A stretch of 64,000 bases of DNA from contig OU015528.1 of assembly GCA_907165065.1 (NCBI GenBank), forward strand, positions 44,197,515 to 44,261,514, written 5' to 3'. The translations under genes and the position numbers were made by a program. Origin of the DNA: Caprimulgus europaeus. Its lineage: Eukaryota; Chordata; Aves; Caprimulgiformes; Caprimulgidae. The notes beneath the pieces were generated by a model that saw only the letters and a program-made list of their open reading frames with translations, did no database searches and was not told the DNA's origin. Below, piece after piece: positions 1-12,662 of this stretch. Every line of letters begins with the position of its first letter. The stretch's first letter is position 1.

Positions 1-150
1 CCACAGCCACAAATGCCCCCCCCTTCTCCTCCTTCCCTCAGCTTTTCTTGCTGAGCACCACATCTGATGGTACAGAAGAGCCCTTTGGATAGTTCTGGGT
101 CAGCTGTCGAGCCTCAGGGAAGCAACCCACTTCCCAGCCAGTGCCAAACA
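1..150 (-). mobile_element. Degraded ERV LTR fragment, antisense, cut by window edge
   Basis: Read on the minus strand, bases about 1-110 align with the promoter region of the better preserved LTR at 57800-58354. Matching blocks include the C-rich run at 15-40, the segment TGCTGAGCA (49-57) and the segment GTCAGCTGTC (99-108). The TATA box of the other copy corresponds here to a mutated TTTTCTTGC. Between the matching blocks this copy carries roughly 23 extra bases (about 71-93), so the copies belong to different subfamilies or one has a deletion. Homology fades after about 110 and the right boundary near 150 is a guess. The remainder would lie left of position 1. There is no coding content. 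ERV class is not determined. Confidence 0.6.
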
Positions 151-410
151 GCCTTCACAGAGAGGACACGCAGGCCGAGCGCAGGTGGAGGCGTACGAAG
201 CCCAGAGCTGCACATCAGATGCGATCGCCATCCCCGCTCCCCCACGCTGCCAGTGCAGCCGTCCCACCGCAACCGCGCTACTGCCACTCTCGCAGCAGCA
301 AAACCTGCCCTTCCAAACCCCGCAGCTTGCTGCTGTTCTGGCATGGTGCCAGGCTGGAGGGAAAGCAACAGCAGAAAACAGCGATTCTTACGAATTTCTA
401 ATTCTCTTAA
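151..410. other. Unexplained GC- and CpG-rich block
   Basis: This block has far higher GC than the surrounding intron and more than a dozen CpG dinucleotides, in a window where CpG is otherwise rare. It abuts the LTR fragment at the left edge, so it could be more of the same or another retroviral insertion. It could also be a small CpG island. Open frames cross it on both strands (for example 114-428 minus and 67-438 plus), but none encodes a protein I recognise and there is no clear splice pattern. I therefore do not call a gene. Confidence 0.4.
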
Positions 411-3400
411 ACCTCCGTGGAATTCCATGAAAAAATGAGAAAGACAGTTTCTCGACAGACGACTTTGTCCACTCTAATTTCAGTGATCAATTGAATCTAA
501 CAACGCTACCATTTCTCAGAAAAAATATTAAAAAAAAAAAAATACCTTAAAGCAAGGAAAATTACTAAAACCAAGAAATCTTTTATAGTGGAAATTATTA
601 ACAACCTGTTAAAAATGCAGGCTGTAAAAGCATGTAAAATTAATGGCAGGACTGATTATTTTCCCTATGCTCTTTGATTTTTAATACTTAAGATTTTGAG
701 CTTGCCAACACTAGAGTTAAATGTCCATTTTTAACACTAATTAATTTTGCATCCCTTTATGAATATTTACAATTTTTTTAATTTGCTTTCATTTTTTTAA
801 AGGTAGTAAATTAGAGTAACTCCCTATGTTATCCTATGTATCCTTTTTTAAACATAACAGGTGTATAAGTGGTATACACAGACCTTCAACTATGCAGAGG
901 GGTTCTGCGTGCATTCCTTCGTAACTCTAACAAGAAAATGTTTACTGGAATATAAAACCTTACTTTTCAGGGACAAAGTACTTCAGGTAAAAGAAAGTTA
1001 AGAAAATTAAAATTATAGCATTTTCTTGATGTCACTTCCCATTTACTATTCCAAATAAGGTCTAATTTATGGAAAAAAGCTCTTGTCAACTCATAACATT
1101 TTCTAGTTTGATTCTTTCAGGGTTATCTTTAGGGTCATCCTGCAACAAAATATCACTGTTCAGTAAACGCCACACTGTTAAATGTTCAAATGCCTACAGT
1201 TAACCAGTTAATAGCTTGATGAGCTATTTTCTGATCCAGTTCCAGAATATATTCTAGAGAACATATTCAGGCACCAGTTGCTTTGTGAGAGTAGCCAGAA
1301 CGCTCGTGGCATTTCCCCCTCCTCTGCATCTTAAAACCACATTTTCTATCTTCATGTGCAATGCTTATTCTCCATCTTGCTGTATTACTGGCTGAGAAAT
1401 GCATACTATTTTTATAATTTGCCTGAAATGAGAATCACATTTGTCCTACTCCACTTGATGGCAGATAAACATGTAAGCACTTGTGACACTAATAACACTT
1501 TGTTTTCTGTGGAGATAAATCACCCCAACTCATGCTTATCTTTACTATCTATTTCTAATGCTAGCTACAGCATTAGCTACTGAGAAGAGCTACACTTTGT
1601 CAAGACTTTTCTTTTGTCTGGCTACCATCCAACGGCATTGCTGTAACTTGATGTATATGTTCTGTCTATCACTGACTACTTATGCTTGGGCAGAAGTCAA
1701 GGAGGCAGGTGTTTCAACTTAATTCCTGCTGGTCCTGTGAGCAAGTAATTTAACACTTTAAATCAGATATTAAAATCAACAACTTCTGTTTTTCCTTAAC
1801 TCACCATTTATTTTTTGCCAAGATGAACTACACACTTCAGTAAATTTCACTAAAGTGAAATAAAGATGATTCTAACTGAGGATATAGAACGTTTTAATTC
1901 TACATGTTAAAAAAAGCTCTAAAAAGCAGCAATTTGAAATATTCACACTTTTTAGTCTGTCTTCTGATGACTCAAGTAATTACATCTTTGACTTATATAG
2001 CACATGCAGACAATAAACACTGATATTTTGCACAAAACAGAAAAACAATAAAAGAAATAAATAACTAGAAAATTGCCCTAGGTAAGGATTTGTTGAGGTA
2101 TTCTCGAGTCCAATCCTCACTATGCTACAAAAAGAAGAAAAAGAAAAACTAAGACTGCTTTTATTTTTACCTTTTAACAAATATGCCAATTTACAGACTG
2201 TTTCTTTCTTGCTGGACTAGCACTAATCTTTCCCAAATCTACTAGGCTACAAATGCCACTGATCTTTCAATTGCTAGGCTGTTTCAGTCTGCTACTCCAC
2301 TCACAACTCCAACAAGAGAAAATTCAGGCTTCTGTCAGTGAAGTAGTAGAAGGCAAAAAAAGGGCAATCCTGTAGTACCAAACGACTCAACTAGTCAGAA
2401 AAACTGGAAGGGAAAACTATGAGGGAGCATCAGCCTCAGTTCGCTATTCCTTGAATGTTTCATTTAGCTAATTTAACAGCCTCCAAACCCAGCATTTCAT
2501 TGCCTGGGGCCAAATGTTTGCATGGCTCCTTGGACAACAGACTCTAAGCTAACAATGCAGTGATACAGCAGAAGACAGTCAACTGTCAGAAAACTATCCC
2601 TTCAAAACAGAGTAATTATCTGCTGATGCAAGTTTAGGAGCTGAGAGGAGAAGGAAGCTGGCTCTGTCAGGAGCAGGTAGTCAGCACTGCCAAGCTGCAT
2701 CATTATATACCAACCTTACTGCTTTGGTTCTTCAGTTGATTGATAAGTTACATTTCCAGACCAACCATTACTTAAGGCATGTTCTTCTTATATAGCAGCA
2801 GACAATAAGCTCTCTACCTCTCCCTGAAATTTTAGCTTATCATTCAAGAGTTAATATTGTTAAATTCCATTAATCAGATTTTGTTACAGCCTTACAAAGA
2901 AAAAGAATTGTTTTTCTAAGTCTACAGACATCAGTCTGACAGCCCAAACAATCCACTATAGATCAAATGAAGATGCTTTGCTCTCTTATGTAAGCATCAG
3001 TCTGAATTAGTCTTCTCACCAGTTTTAGCAAATACCAGCAAGACATGTCAGCTGCAATCACAAGCTGTTCACTAATAAGTCATAGTGCTTTTGTTCACTG
3101 GAGAATGCTTCATGAGATCTAAAATGCTACGTCCTATAAACCTTTACGCAACACAGTTCAACTCCATGGCATGCTCACTGTGAAAAAAAAAATTAAAAAT
3201 TCCACTTTTTAATTGTATTCTTTCCTTGCATATTTTAAATAAAAATGTGTATTTGTGCTACTTCATGACACACAAACAAATGAACTGAAACACCTGCTTA
3301 TGCCAATGAGAATTTAAACACTCTAATATACAGCTTATATGCACATACTTACTGTACCATTTTAGCATCAAATACCATACGGAGTTTTTTGTGAAGGTTG

Positions 3401-6400
3401 CCTTATCAAATTTCAGTGCATTTTTGTCAAATGACAGAGTTAGCACAGTTGAAACCAACTGGATCCTCTATAGAATTATGACTGCTAAAGGCAAAAGCAA
3501 ATAGAAAAAAAATAACAACCTCAAATCAGAGAATACATTTATAGAGAGTTTTATTGTTTGGCTACAGCCCTGCAGACCTCCAAGGTTTTGAAGCAAAACA
3601 CCAGCATACACATGCGTCAAAAGAAACCTATAGCACCCTTGCAGCATGCTATTTTAACATCTTTAAGAATAAGCCTTGATTACTGTAAACAAAACCACTG
3701 TTTTAACAGCTGGTATGATTCACCTATTCCAGTTTTCTATTACGTATATAATCCCACCATCGCTCTAATTTCATCGTGATTCAGAAAGTGCATTTTTTTC
3801 TGCCTTCTGCAAATAGTTTACACCTGAATACTACATTTTTCCTTTACACTTGAATGTTGATGTTGCTGTTGTTATTTCACTGAAAACATTAAATGACAAT
3901 GAATCAATTATCATTCTGTTAAATCTGAGGAAGGGGCCATCAAAGAACCCTTTCTTCTGCTAGAAGCAATAATGAACATACAATCTTAAGACCTGCCTAC
4001 TGCTACCTCTCACTCCATAAATCCATGCTGGTTTTCAGCCAGTCTATCAAAATGCAACACAGTTTAAGAAAGCATCAATTTTTAGCAATAAATCAAGTGG
4101 CTTTTTTATATCTGGGACAGAGATGACCCAAAATGTGGAATTCATTCATCAAGTAAATCGAAAGACTTTTTCCGATATGCTCATCAAATTAAGTACACAA
4201 AGTATTTTCAGGGATTTTATCATGAGGTTGAGTCCACAGGCTATTTCAGACCCAGAAGAAATACTAATGATCAGAGACACTGCATGTTCTCTGCCCTCTC
4301 CCCAACATAAACATAGTTTGTCAGATTTTATGTTGAGATGCTAGGATAAGACAAGGAGACAAATGTAATTAGTAAAATACTGATATTATTAAGAATTCTA
4401 AGGTTTAATCTTTTTTTGGGACTAGGAGTGACATTTTCCCAGCATATCTACTATCATTAATCAACAAAGCAAGGATTTCACTGCCAGGAGATCACAAAAG
4501 TTATCACCAATATCTACAGTAGCTATGGCCACTCAAATAAAAGCACAGAAACCAGAATTGCAAGCAGACAGTTTTGCTTTTATTTACTTTAGCACGATGA
4601 AAAACTTATGAAATCTTGTACCTTTACAGTAACATTTGAAACAAATACTATTTTTTAATTATAGTTCAATAGACAGGATTTTTTTTCATATAAGCAAAAA
4701 CATGAATTCTGAATAATCTCTTCTTCAAAGTACTTTTACTAAGAATTTTAATTTCATGGATATGTTGTTTAGACTACTAGCTAGCTGAATAAAAAATGCT
4801 CCTTCCTTCCTTTCACCCCTCCTTGCCCCAAAACAAAACCACAGGCAGTTTTTTTTGTTTGCTTCATAACTCCTAGAAGTTTTAAGGTGAAAGACTGAAA
4901 ATGTTCAGCACAAATACAGCATTCAGAAACTGTATTCCAGGAGCTTCTGTTCACAACCAGTGAAACCAAACCAAAACAAATAGATGTGACACAAAAACAG
5001 TTTTGAAAAACCTGAGAAAGGAGACATGAAACTCAAACCTGAGATACTACTTTCTTTTCAACCAGTCCATAAATACACAGGGAAATTGTGAAAAATTATG
5101 CTAGAAATACTTCAAAATTCTTCTTGGGAGTTTTGTTATTATTTTATTGCATCTCAGAGAGCCTATAAATAAGTGAACTTAGAAAGCATAAGGAAGAAAA
5201 ATAATAACCATGAAAAGATGACGTCTTATTTTTTTGTCTGGCTAAATTATCACATAACAAGATAACACTGTGGCATTAGCCTCAACATAAACCCTGCTGA
5301 AATCCTGGGTCTGATGGCCATTTGACTCGGTGGTAAGCAAGTGCTGGGCAGTAACAGATGCTAATAAAGCAAGCTCTGCCTCAACTACTACTACACCTTC
5401 CTGACTTTTAAACATAGATTTCTGTATGTTTTCATCAGTTTCTGTGACGGAGTAGTAGGAGAAACTCCCCAAAAGAGAAAGGCAGTGTAAACTTATCAGT
5501 TTATAAGAAAAATGAGGCGGAGGGGAAGACAACCAGAAAAAATACTGAGAGAAACAAATCAGAACACATCACTGCAAAAATACCAACTCAGACCCTTAAA
5601 ACAATTCTGTGTAACATTAATTACTATCATGAACATGAACCATTCACATCAACACAAAGCTGGAAGTACCAAAAGGAAAGTCAGATGGAGAAACTGGCTA
5701 ATTCAAAACAAACCAACTTCTTGAATACACAAACTGGAAATGTGACCTTCCTGGATAGGACAGAGAGGCTGGAGTTCAGGGTATGAAACTGCACCCAAGT
5801 ACTGACTTCTCATCTGCTGCATTCCAGTGATTACTAGAGACATGTTTTATAGATGGCTGAACATACCCAATATGATAGCAAACTACTCCTAAATGGAACT
5901 TAAAAGGAAAACCATGTTATGAAAAAGCAAAACCAAAAAAAGCAGATATTCTGCTCATATAAAAATGGTACTGCCTAGTGCAACTCTTCTAAGAGAAGTA
6001 GTTTTGCAAGTGGAATGAAAGAACTTTAGCATTAGGATTACAAATGTTCCTAACAAAAGGGCAAAAAAGTATCAATTGCTGATAACACAGTTACCCCTAG
6101 GAAATCTAGTACAAGGCAGTGTCATGTTTTTTTCTTAGAAGACATGAAAGTCTGCTAACCAAACAGATGAAAAGGAGGTCCACCTGTTTCATCAAAACCA
6201 TACCAGTGAGTTAGAACATGCACATGTATTTTTAGAAGAAGGATTCTGAAAACATCAAGCTTCATATGAACTCGAAAGCAGGAGTTTACAACAACAATAG
6301 CATATTTTCTAGCATAACCTTGCAAAAGGTTGAGACAGCTGCCAAGCATGACTGAATGGAGATAATACAGGGACCACTGAAAAATCAAGAGAGTCTTGAT

Positions 6401-6501
6401 TGTATTCTGCTTCGATTTTTTTTTTTCTGTCTAGTACTGAAACATTCTGATAGGTGACCACATGCTTAGATTCATGGAAGAGACAATCAGAATAAAACTT
6501 A

Positions 6502-7279
6502 ATGAAATATAATAAGGGCAAGTGTAGGGTGTTGCACCTGGGCAGGAACAACCCCAGGTTGCAGTACTGGTTGGGAGATGATCTACTAGAGAGCAGTGAA
6601 GGGGAAAGGGATCTGGGAGTCCTGGTGGACAGCAGGATGACCATGAGCCAGCACTGTGCCCTTGTGGCCAGGAAGGCCAAGGGCATCCTGGGGTGCATTA
6701 GAAGGGGTGTGGTTAGTAGGTCAAGAGAGGTTCTCCTCCCCCTCTACTCTGCCCTGGTGAGGCCACATCTGGAATATTGTGTCCAGTTCTGCGCCCCTCA
6801 GTTCAAGAAAGACAGGGAACTGCTTGAGAGAGTCCAGCGCAGAGCCACCAAGATGATTAAGGGAGTGGAACATCTCCCTTATGAGGAACGGCTGAGGGAG
6901 CTGGGTCTCCTTAGCTTGGAGGAGACTGAGGGGGGACCTCATTAATGTTTATAAATATGCAAAGGGCGAATGTCAGGAGGATGGAGCCAGGCTCTTCACA
7001 GTGATGACCAATGATAGGACAAGGGGTAATGGGTATAAGCTGGAACACAGGAGGTTCTGCTTGGATTTGAGGAGGAACTTCTTTACTGTGAGGGTGACAG
7101 AGCACTGGAACAGGCTGCCCAGGGAGGTTGTGGAGTCTCCTTCTCTGGAGACATTCAAGACCCGCCTGGACGCCTTCCTGTGCGAACTCATCTAGGTGTT
7201 CCTGCTCCGGTAGGGGGATTGGACTAGACGATCTTTTGAGATCCCTTCCAATCCCTGACATTCTGTGATTCTGTGATTC
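6502..7279 (+). mobile_element. CR1 LINE, 5'-truncated, 3' end intact
   Basis: This is a CR1 non-LTR retrotransposon fragment containing the end of the reverse-transcriptase ORF and the short 3' UTR. The translated frame from 6502 reads through recognisable CR1 stretches ([44 protein letters not shown]). It is then interrupted by a small indel near 6920-6930 and continues in another frame ([20 protein letters not shown], ending LDAFLCELI at 7194) before a stop. The 3' end is the diagnostic tandem ATTCTGTG repeat at 7260-7279. CR1 copies are usually truncated at the 5' end and lack clear target-site duplications, and none is seen here. The element is antisense to CDK17. It cannot move by itself, because most of ORF2 is missing and the rest is frameshifted. 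Confidence 0.95.
7260..7279 (+). repeat. CR1 3' terminal microsatellite (ATTCTGTG)
   Basis: Two full copies and one partial copy of the 8-bp unit ATTCTGTG end the CR1 element. This tail is what the CR1 reverse transcriptase is thought to recognise, and it marks the insertion end. Confidence 0.9.
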
Positions 7280-7872
7280 CCAGCAGGTGCAGAGAAGGAA
7301 ATTAGACAAAATCTCGTAAATAAGGCAGAAGGAGTTATACGGCTGCCAAGCACAGAAGGAAGGGCAAAGTAAGAAACTTTGCTCAGAGAAGGCATCGTGT
7401 AGTAATGCCTGCTGGGGATCCAAAGGAGCCCCTCAGGCAGCAAGAGATGTAATGCAAGGCTGAACACTCAGGTTGTTTTTAGAGTGCTTCCTGCTCCAAA
7501 ACTAATGACAGGCAAAAGTATTGTAGTGCCCCTGACTAAAAGCCACAGTCAGTACTGCCATCCGGTTTGCTGTTCAAGAATTTAAACTGAGTGCATCCAA
7601 GAGTGCCCTGTTTGCACATGTAAATGGGGACCTATGAACCACATTCTAATCTGAAGCCTACAAACAGAAAATCTTTGCACTATGTCAGTTGAAACATCAA
7701 TTAATTTAGTGGGTTTTCCTCTGGAGAAGGTATACTTGCCCAGCTGGATCAACAGCAGATCGAGTTACTGAGGATGTGTCAAGACCCCCAAAACAATCAC
7801 ACCTCCACTAAGGGGTGGAGATCACCAAAAACTTATTTCTCATCTACGTTCATTCTTTCAGAAGGTGACCAG

Positions 7873-7902
7873 TACAACACACATGTGTACAACACACATG
7901 TG
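7873..7902. repeat. Perfect 15-bp tandem duplication
   Basis: The unit TACAACACACATGTG occurs twice head to tail with no mismatch. It looks like a recent replication-slippage duplication in intron 4. Confidence 0.95.
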
Positions 7903-8644
7903 CTATAGGATCACTTCATAACCGTTGTGTTTCTCTCGTGTTCAGCTAAAAGCACTAACCCTGCAGCTAATCCTCCCAGAGAATTATGCCTGATGGCAGA
8001 GTGGTAGGAGCAGCCTGATCTGGAACATGCTCCTGTCACGAATGTGACAGTTGGACGGGTAAAAACCGTTTCTCGGGATAAAATATCTGGGAAACAGCCT
8101 GGTGAACAGCGGGTTATGGCCCTTTGCCAGTTCACATGCGAAGACAGCTTACAGACCTTGGACTTCTGGGAAAAGGAAACAGATGTTTCAATTTGCACAG
8201 ACTGTATCTCCCCACTTTTTATCCACCACAGTTCTTAATGAAGCATCCACTATTCAGTGCACGGGTACAGGGGCCCTCAGTGAACACTACGGCTTGAAAC
8301 ATTAATTTGTATTAATGCATTACTGCCCGTGTCTTCTTGTCTACCAAATCAAAGTGAAATTGCTTTCAACATTACCTGGTGAAAGCACCTCCACTTTAAA
8401 TACAGACACACATGTATTCATTCTCAGGCTGCATTGCTTCTGGTGCTTGAAAAAAAAAAATAAAAATATTCCATACATCTGTTTTGATAAACAGATTTAC
8501 TGATTTACTAAGTAATCATTAATGCCAGCATGAGATTAATAGACATTTTAATTAAAACCTAACAGCTGTTTGAAACCAAATTCCTCAAACAATAGATGCT
8601 CACACCTACTGCCAGCATGGCTCCTGAATGAGAGGAAGGAAGAA

Positions 8645-8673
8645 GGGGGGGGGAAAAAAAAAAAAAAAAAAAA
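8645..8673. repeat. G9-A20 homopolymer pair
   Basis: A run of nine G (8645-8653) is directly followed by twenty A (8654-8673). It is a simple repeat prone to slippage and sequencing error, so the exact length should be treated with caution. Confidence 0.9.
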
Positions 8674-8801
8674 GGCAACTGCTTTATGGACTGTTTGTAG
8701 CCTGTGGATTACAGGCAAAATAAACTTTATCTAGGCAACACAATGAGATTCTGGTATGTGCTCTTTGTTTTCTAAGCACACAATAACAATGAACAATCAT
8801 T

Positions 8802-8819
8802 AAAAAAAAAAAAAAAAAA
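8802..8819. repeat. Poly-A tract (18 bp)
   Basis: An uninterrupted run of 18 A. No retroposed element can be recognised upstream of it, so it is listed only as a simple repeat. Confidence 0.9.
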
Positions 8820-9866
8820 TCTAGTCCCGCAACTGCAGTGCTGTCAAATTCAGAAGCGAATGTATATCATCTCCCTGCAACAGTCACACCGGCCCAATTT
8901 TGTTATTTAGAGGTGATGGCAGATTAAAAGCTGGTATCTCCATGGCTGCTACTGTGGATGGAAAGTTTTCACAGCAGAGCAGGATTCTCTCTCATTTCAG
9001 TAGCACCCCTTCGAATCTAAAATGCTTCATATTTAGGTTACGTTGCAGTATGATCATTTCCTATCTAAACCAGGTCAACTCAAGGTTATGAAATTTCAGC
9101 TTTCTATTGCTATGGAGATGCTCCTACAACAAACACATTTTCCAGTTGCATCTCGATTGTTTATTTTGCACTTCTCTGTCTTCCAGGATATCTCTTTATG
9201 AAAATTTTTGAAAGACCAAGTTTTCTTTCCCAACCAAATCTTTCATACACTCTGGACAAGAGTATTTGTCTGCCCTTCAACAATGTTACAATTTTATATG
9301 TAGCTCTGAATTATTTAACGATTACAAAGAAAGCAGCTTTATTATATGATTTACTGCAGTCAGGATGAACACTAAGAATCAAAATGTATATTCTAATATA
9401 CAAAACATCCCAGGAATACTAATACTCAGTATGGGTAATTAGCGCTTTGATTACAGTATGTATGTTTTTAGCAAGCATTTTTTAAAAAATTACTGGGTTT
9501 TTTTAATGGGCTGCTAATTTTCAGAATTCTAAAGGAAGTTCAAGTTGAACAGGAAAGATTTAGTTATATATAAGAAGTTCTTTTAAGTAAAAAGGACTGC
9601 TCCAAGGTTTCAGCTTTACCTGATTAGTTACCTTTAAAACAAATCAGGACTTCTCAGTAGAGAGAAACAAACATATATAACCAATAAATTATGGACAAAA
9701 ATATTGCAAATACAGTGAACACTAGCCAAACTAAACACAAAAAAGGATATAGTCATAGTGTGACAAGCACATTCATCTTAATGCAGAGGAAGGAGGATCC
9801 TCACAAAGAAGTGAAACTGAAAGAACAGAAACTTACTTCACAACAAAGATGGTTTCTTTCTCTCCA

Positions 9867-10450
9867 TACAATCACAGAACTGCCTAGATTGGAAAAGACC
9901 TTTAAGATCATGGAGTCCAGTTATTAACCTAACACTGACAAGTCCCATACTAAACCATGTCCCTAAGCACTATGTTTAGACAACTCTTAAATACCTCCAG
10001 GGATGGGAACTACACCACTGCCCTGAGCAACCCATTCCAATGCCTGAGAACCCTTTCAGTAAGGAAATTCTTCCTAATATCCAATCTCAACTTCCTTTGG
10101 CACAACTTCAAGCCATTTCCTCTCACCTTATCAGTTGTCACTTGGGAGAAGAGACCGTCCCCCACCTCACTACACCCTCCTTTCAGGTAGTTGTAGACAG
10201 TGATAAGGTCTCCCCTCAGCCTCCTTTTCTCCCAGCTAAACAACCCCAGTTCTCTCAGCCTCTCCTCATAAGACGCACTCTAAATCCTTCACCAGCTTCA
10301 TTGTTCTTCTCTGGACACACTCCAGCACTTCCATGTCCCTCTTGTTGTGAGGGGCCCAAAACTGAACACAGTACTCAAGGTGCAGCGTCACCAGTGCTGG
10401 GTACAGGGGTAGGATAACTTCCCTGGTCCTACTGGCCACAAAGTACTAGT
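9867..10450 (-). mobile_element. CR1 LINE fragment, minus strand
   Basis: Read on the minus strand this is a second CR1, running from about 10450 to its 3' end near 9867, where a single degenerate tail unit (ATTGTATGG / TTCTGTGAT-like) remains. The minus-strand frame at 10010-10243 encodes the C-terminal reverse-transcriptase segment, with motifs [33 protein letters not shown] and [11 protein letters not shown]. Upstream the same strand shows the block that encodes the segment before it (near 10250-10430). The right boundary is uncertain by about 30 bp. It differs clearly from the copy at 6502-7279 and is probably another subfamily or an older insertion. It lies in the same sense as CDK17, inside intron 4. 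Confidence 0.9.
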
Positions 10451-12662
10451 ACTGAACCAGCCAGCTCTACAGCACAAATCACCCAAGGAGTACAGGCAAG
10501 ATTTGGTACAAGAAAAAACCTTTATTTGGTTCCCTCAAAGGCCAAGGAAGCAAGTGATCCCACTCCACAAACAGCAAAACCAGTAAAACCTGGTTTCCTA
10601 TGGAGGTATATATTGAGACTCAACTCATGTGTGGATACTGTGGTGTTTCATAAAGGTGGCATTTTTCCTAGCAGCGGATGTATTAGCAAGCTCTCCCAAT
10701 GCAGAGCTTTTCTCACAGAAATTAATAGAAAATTAGTACCTGAGATTCCTACCCATCTATCAAAACTGACAGAAAACGACCCACGGGGAAAAATATGAGG
10801 AGGGAAAGACAGGCAGATGATGTAATCACTTAAGGCCTTTTCACAGGCACGCACAAACAGGTAAAACCCCCGCTTACTCTGCTACGAAGCACTTCTAAGA
10901 AGTAAACTTAAGTCAACCAAAAATCTCTCTCAATGACCACATTCTTAAAATTCAGAAGTGAAAGTGTTCACAAACATCAGCTTTAAACCTTACTGGAAAA
11001 GTCACCATATCAATATTGAAGTGATTTGAGAAAAATGTTACTATTCGCACAGAATATACATGAATAGCTGCCAAAAAATTAGTGCTCTCATTGACTGAGC
11101 CAGTGAATGAAGAAATAATGTTAGTTTCAACAATCAGAAACAAGCATTTGGAATTTGGAGAAAAATGAGATAATTAGCATTGGATAAACAAAACTTAACT
11201 AAAAAATTCCCAAAGCCTCTTAAACAGTATTATTAGAACTGTGTCACAACTCAAGAGGCCAATGGAAAGATGCTTTTATTTGACATCTGAAAAACTACAC
11301 AGGAATTTCTTTAACTTTCATGACTATTCTGGATTTCTTTTGTAATTTCTTTTAGAGTGTCTTGAATTCTAATCTAAAAGAGAATCCTTTAATGGTTCGT
11401 AGCTCTCTCTGAAATACTTGACACATTTCCATTTCAGTTTGTTAATTTCATTATGTATCACTAATTTCCTTATTTCTTTCCTGTTCCAAATGCACATTTC
11501 AAAATGCAGAGGAAGCAGATAATGAACAAAAAGTAAATAATCCTTTTAAATAGTTTCCTCGATTTTTAGTTTCTCCAGCATACATTCTGATGTGCAAGTT
11601 TTCACAATGACCTTTTTTTCTTAATTTAAGCATCCTGCATAAATCAACAGACCTACCTTAGTTCTCCCAAGTAAATAGTTTAACATCCTTTAGACCAAAC
11701 CTGAGATTAACATATAAATTTAGGACTTTGAAGACAAAACCTCCCAGGTGCAAGAAACTATATAAATAATTAATACAGCTAATTCACAAGTTCTTGGAAT
11801 CATATCAGCATTACACGCTTGGAGTCTTGGAATTCCAAGCACAACGGAACGCCTCACAAATAAAAAAATTTGGCACGTACACCCTACTGTAATTTATCCA
11901 GATCTGTTTCCCCAATCCTGTATTTGATATCAGGCTTTGAACGAAGATCTAAAAATCTTACAAACTATGCATATTGGTATGTATGCCATAAAGCAGCGAC
12001 TAGAAAATTATACATGGTTCTGTAACAAAGTCTTCATTGTAACTGTAACTTTTATACACTCAAGAAACAGGGAAGTGTTCTGTTTTTCTTTGCCAAGGGA
12101 AATGACAACAAAGCAAGCACAAGGGTGGCTAGTATTCATAATGAGACTCATAAATAAAGGAAATTATGTGCACAGTTATTCATAAGGTACTTTTCCTCCT
12201 TTTGTTTACCATCCTGTAAAGTTCCGTTCATTAAAAAAAAAAACAGGAAGAGTGGGAAAGGCTGAAGCAGTCAGGACCATCACTGCTGCAGCATTAGTTT
12301 TACAAGGATTAGAAAACAGTCTTACATACAAAATGTCTAAACAGTGTATCTTCTTAAATGTACTCAGTGAATTGCACAGAATGTGACAGAAACATATTTA
12401 AATGCTGCACTTAACAAAAATCCACGTTTCAAAACACATATAAGCAAAATTCCCAGCTCATAAACGATGCAAGATAACCATCTGATTTCTATGTGACAAA
12501 TGGAGACAGAAGTTCAAGTAATATTAAAATAATGCTCTCTGCACAAAATCCATGTCAGAATAGCTACAGTTAATTGAGAAGATAACTAGTTATAACAAAC
12601 AATTAAAGCAATACCCAACTCTCTTGTTAATTTAAATGATCCTTATATGCAAAGGAAATTAC

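Larger units (their letters stand above)
1..12662 (-). other. CDK17: CDK17 intron 4, 3' part missing
   Basis: This stretch begins with the GT donor next to exon 4 (reading leftward from 12662) and runs off the window. No exon matching the next part of the protein (the segment leading into the kinase domain, starting DLNKR in mammals) could be found on the minus strand, so exon 5 is probably beyond position 1. By eye, it holds an LTR fragment and a CpG-rich block at the left edge, two CR1 insertions (6502-7279 and 9867-10450), homopolymer tracts near 8645-8673 and 8802-8819, and a small tandem duplication at 7873-7902. The rest is AT-rich sequence in which I see no gene. A very short exon could have been missed. 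Confidence 0.75.

Noticed and set aside
1700-1765. MIR-like core (CCTGCTGG...CCTGTGAGCAAGTAATTTAAC)
   Set aside because: The similarity to the mammalian-wide SINE core is short and broken and cannot be supported by eye.
6309-6698. 129-codon minus-strand open frame
   Set aside because: It overlaps the CR1 reverse-transcriptase frame on the opposite strand. It is an antisense shadow.
6911-7423. 170-codon minus-strand open frame, the longest of the window
   Set aside because: Most of it is the antisense of the CR1 at 6502-7279 and its tail, not a gene.
10040-10417. 125-codon plus-strand open frame
   Set aside because: It is the antisense of the minus-strand CR1 at 9867-10450.
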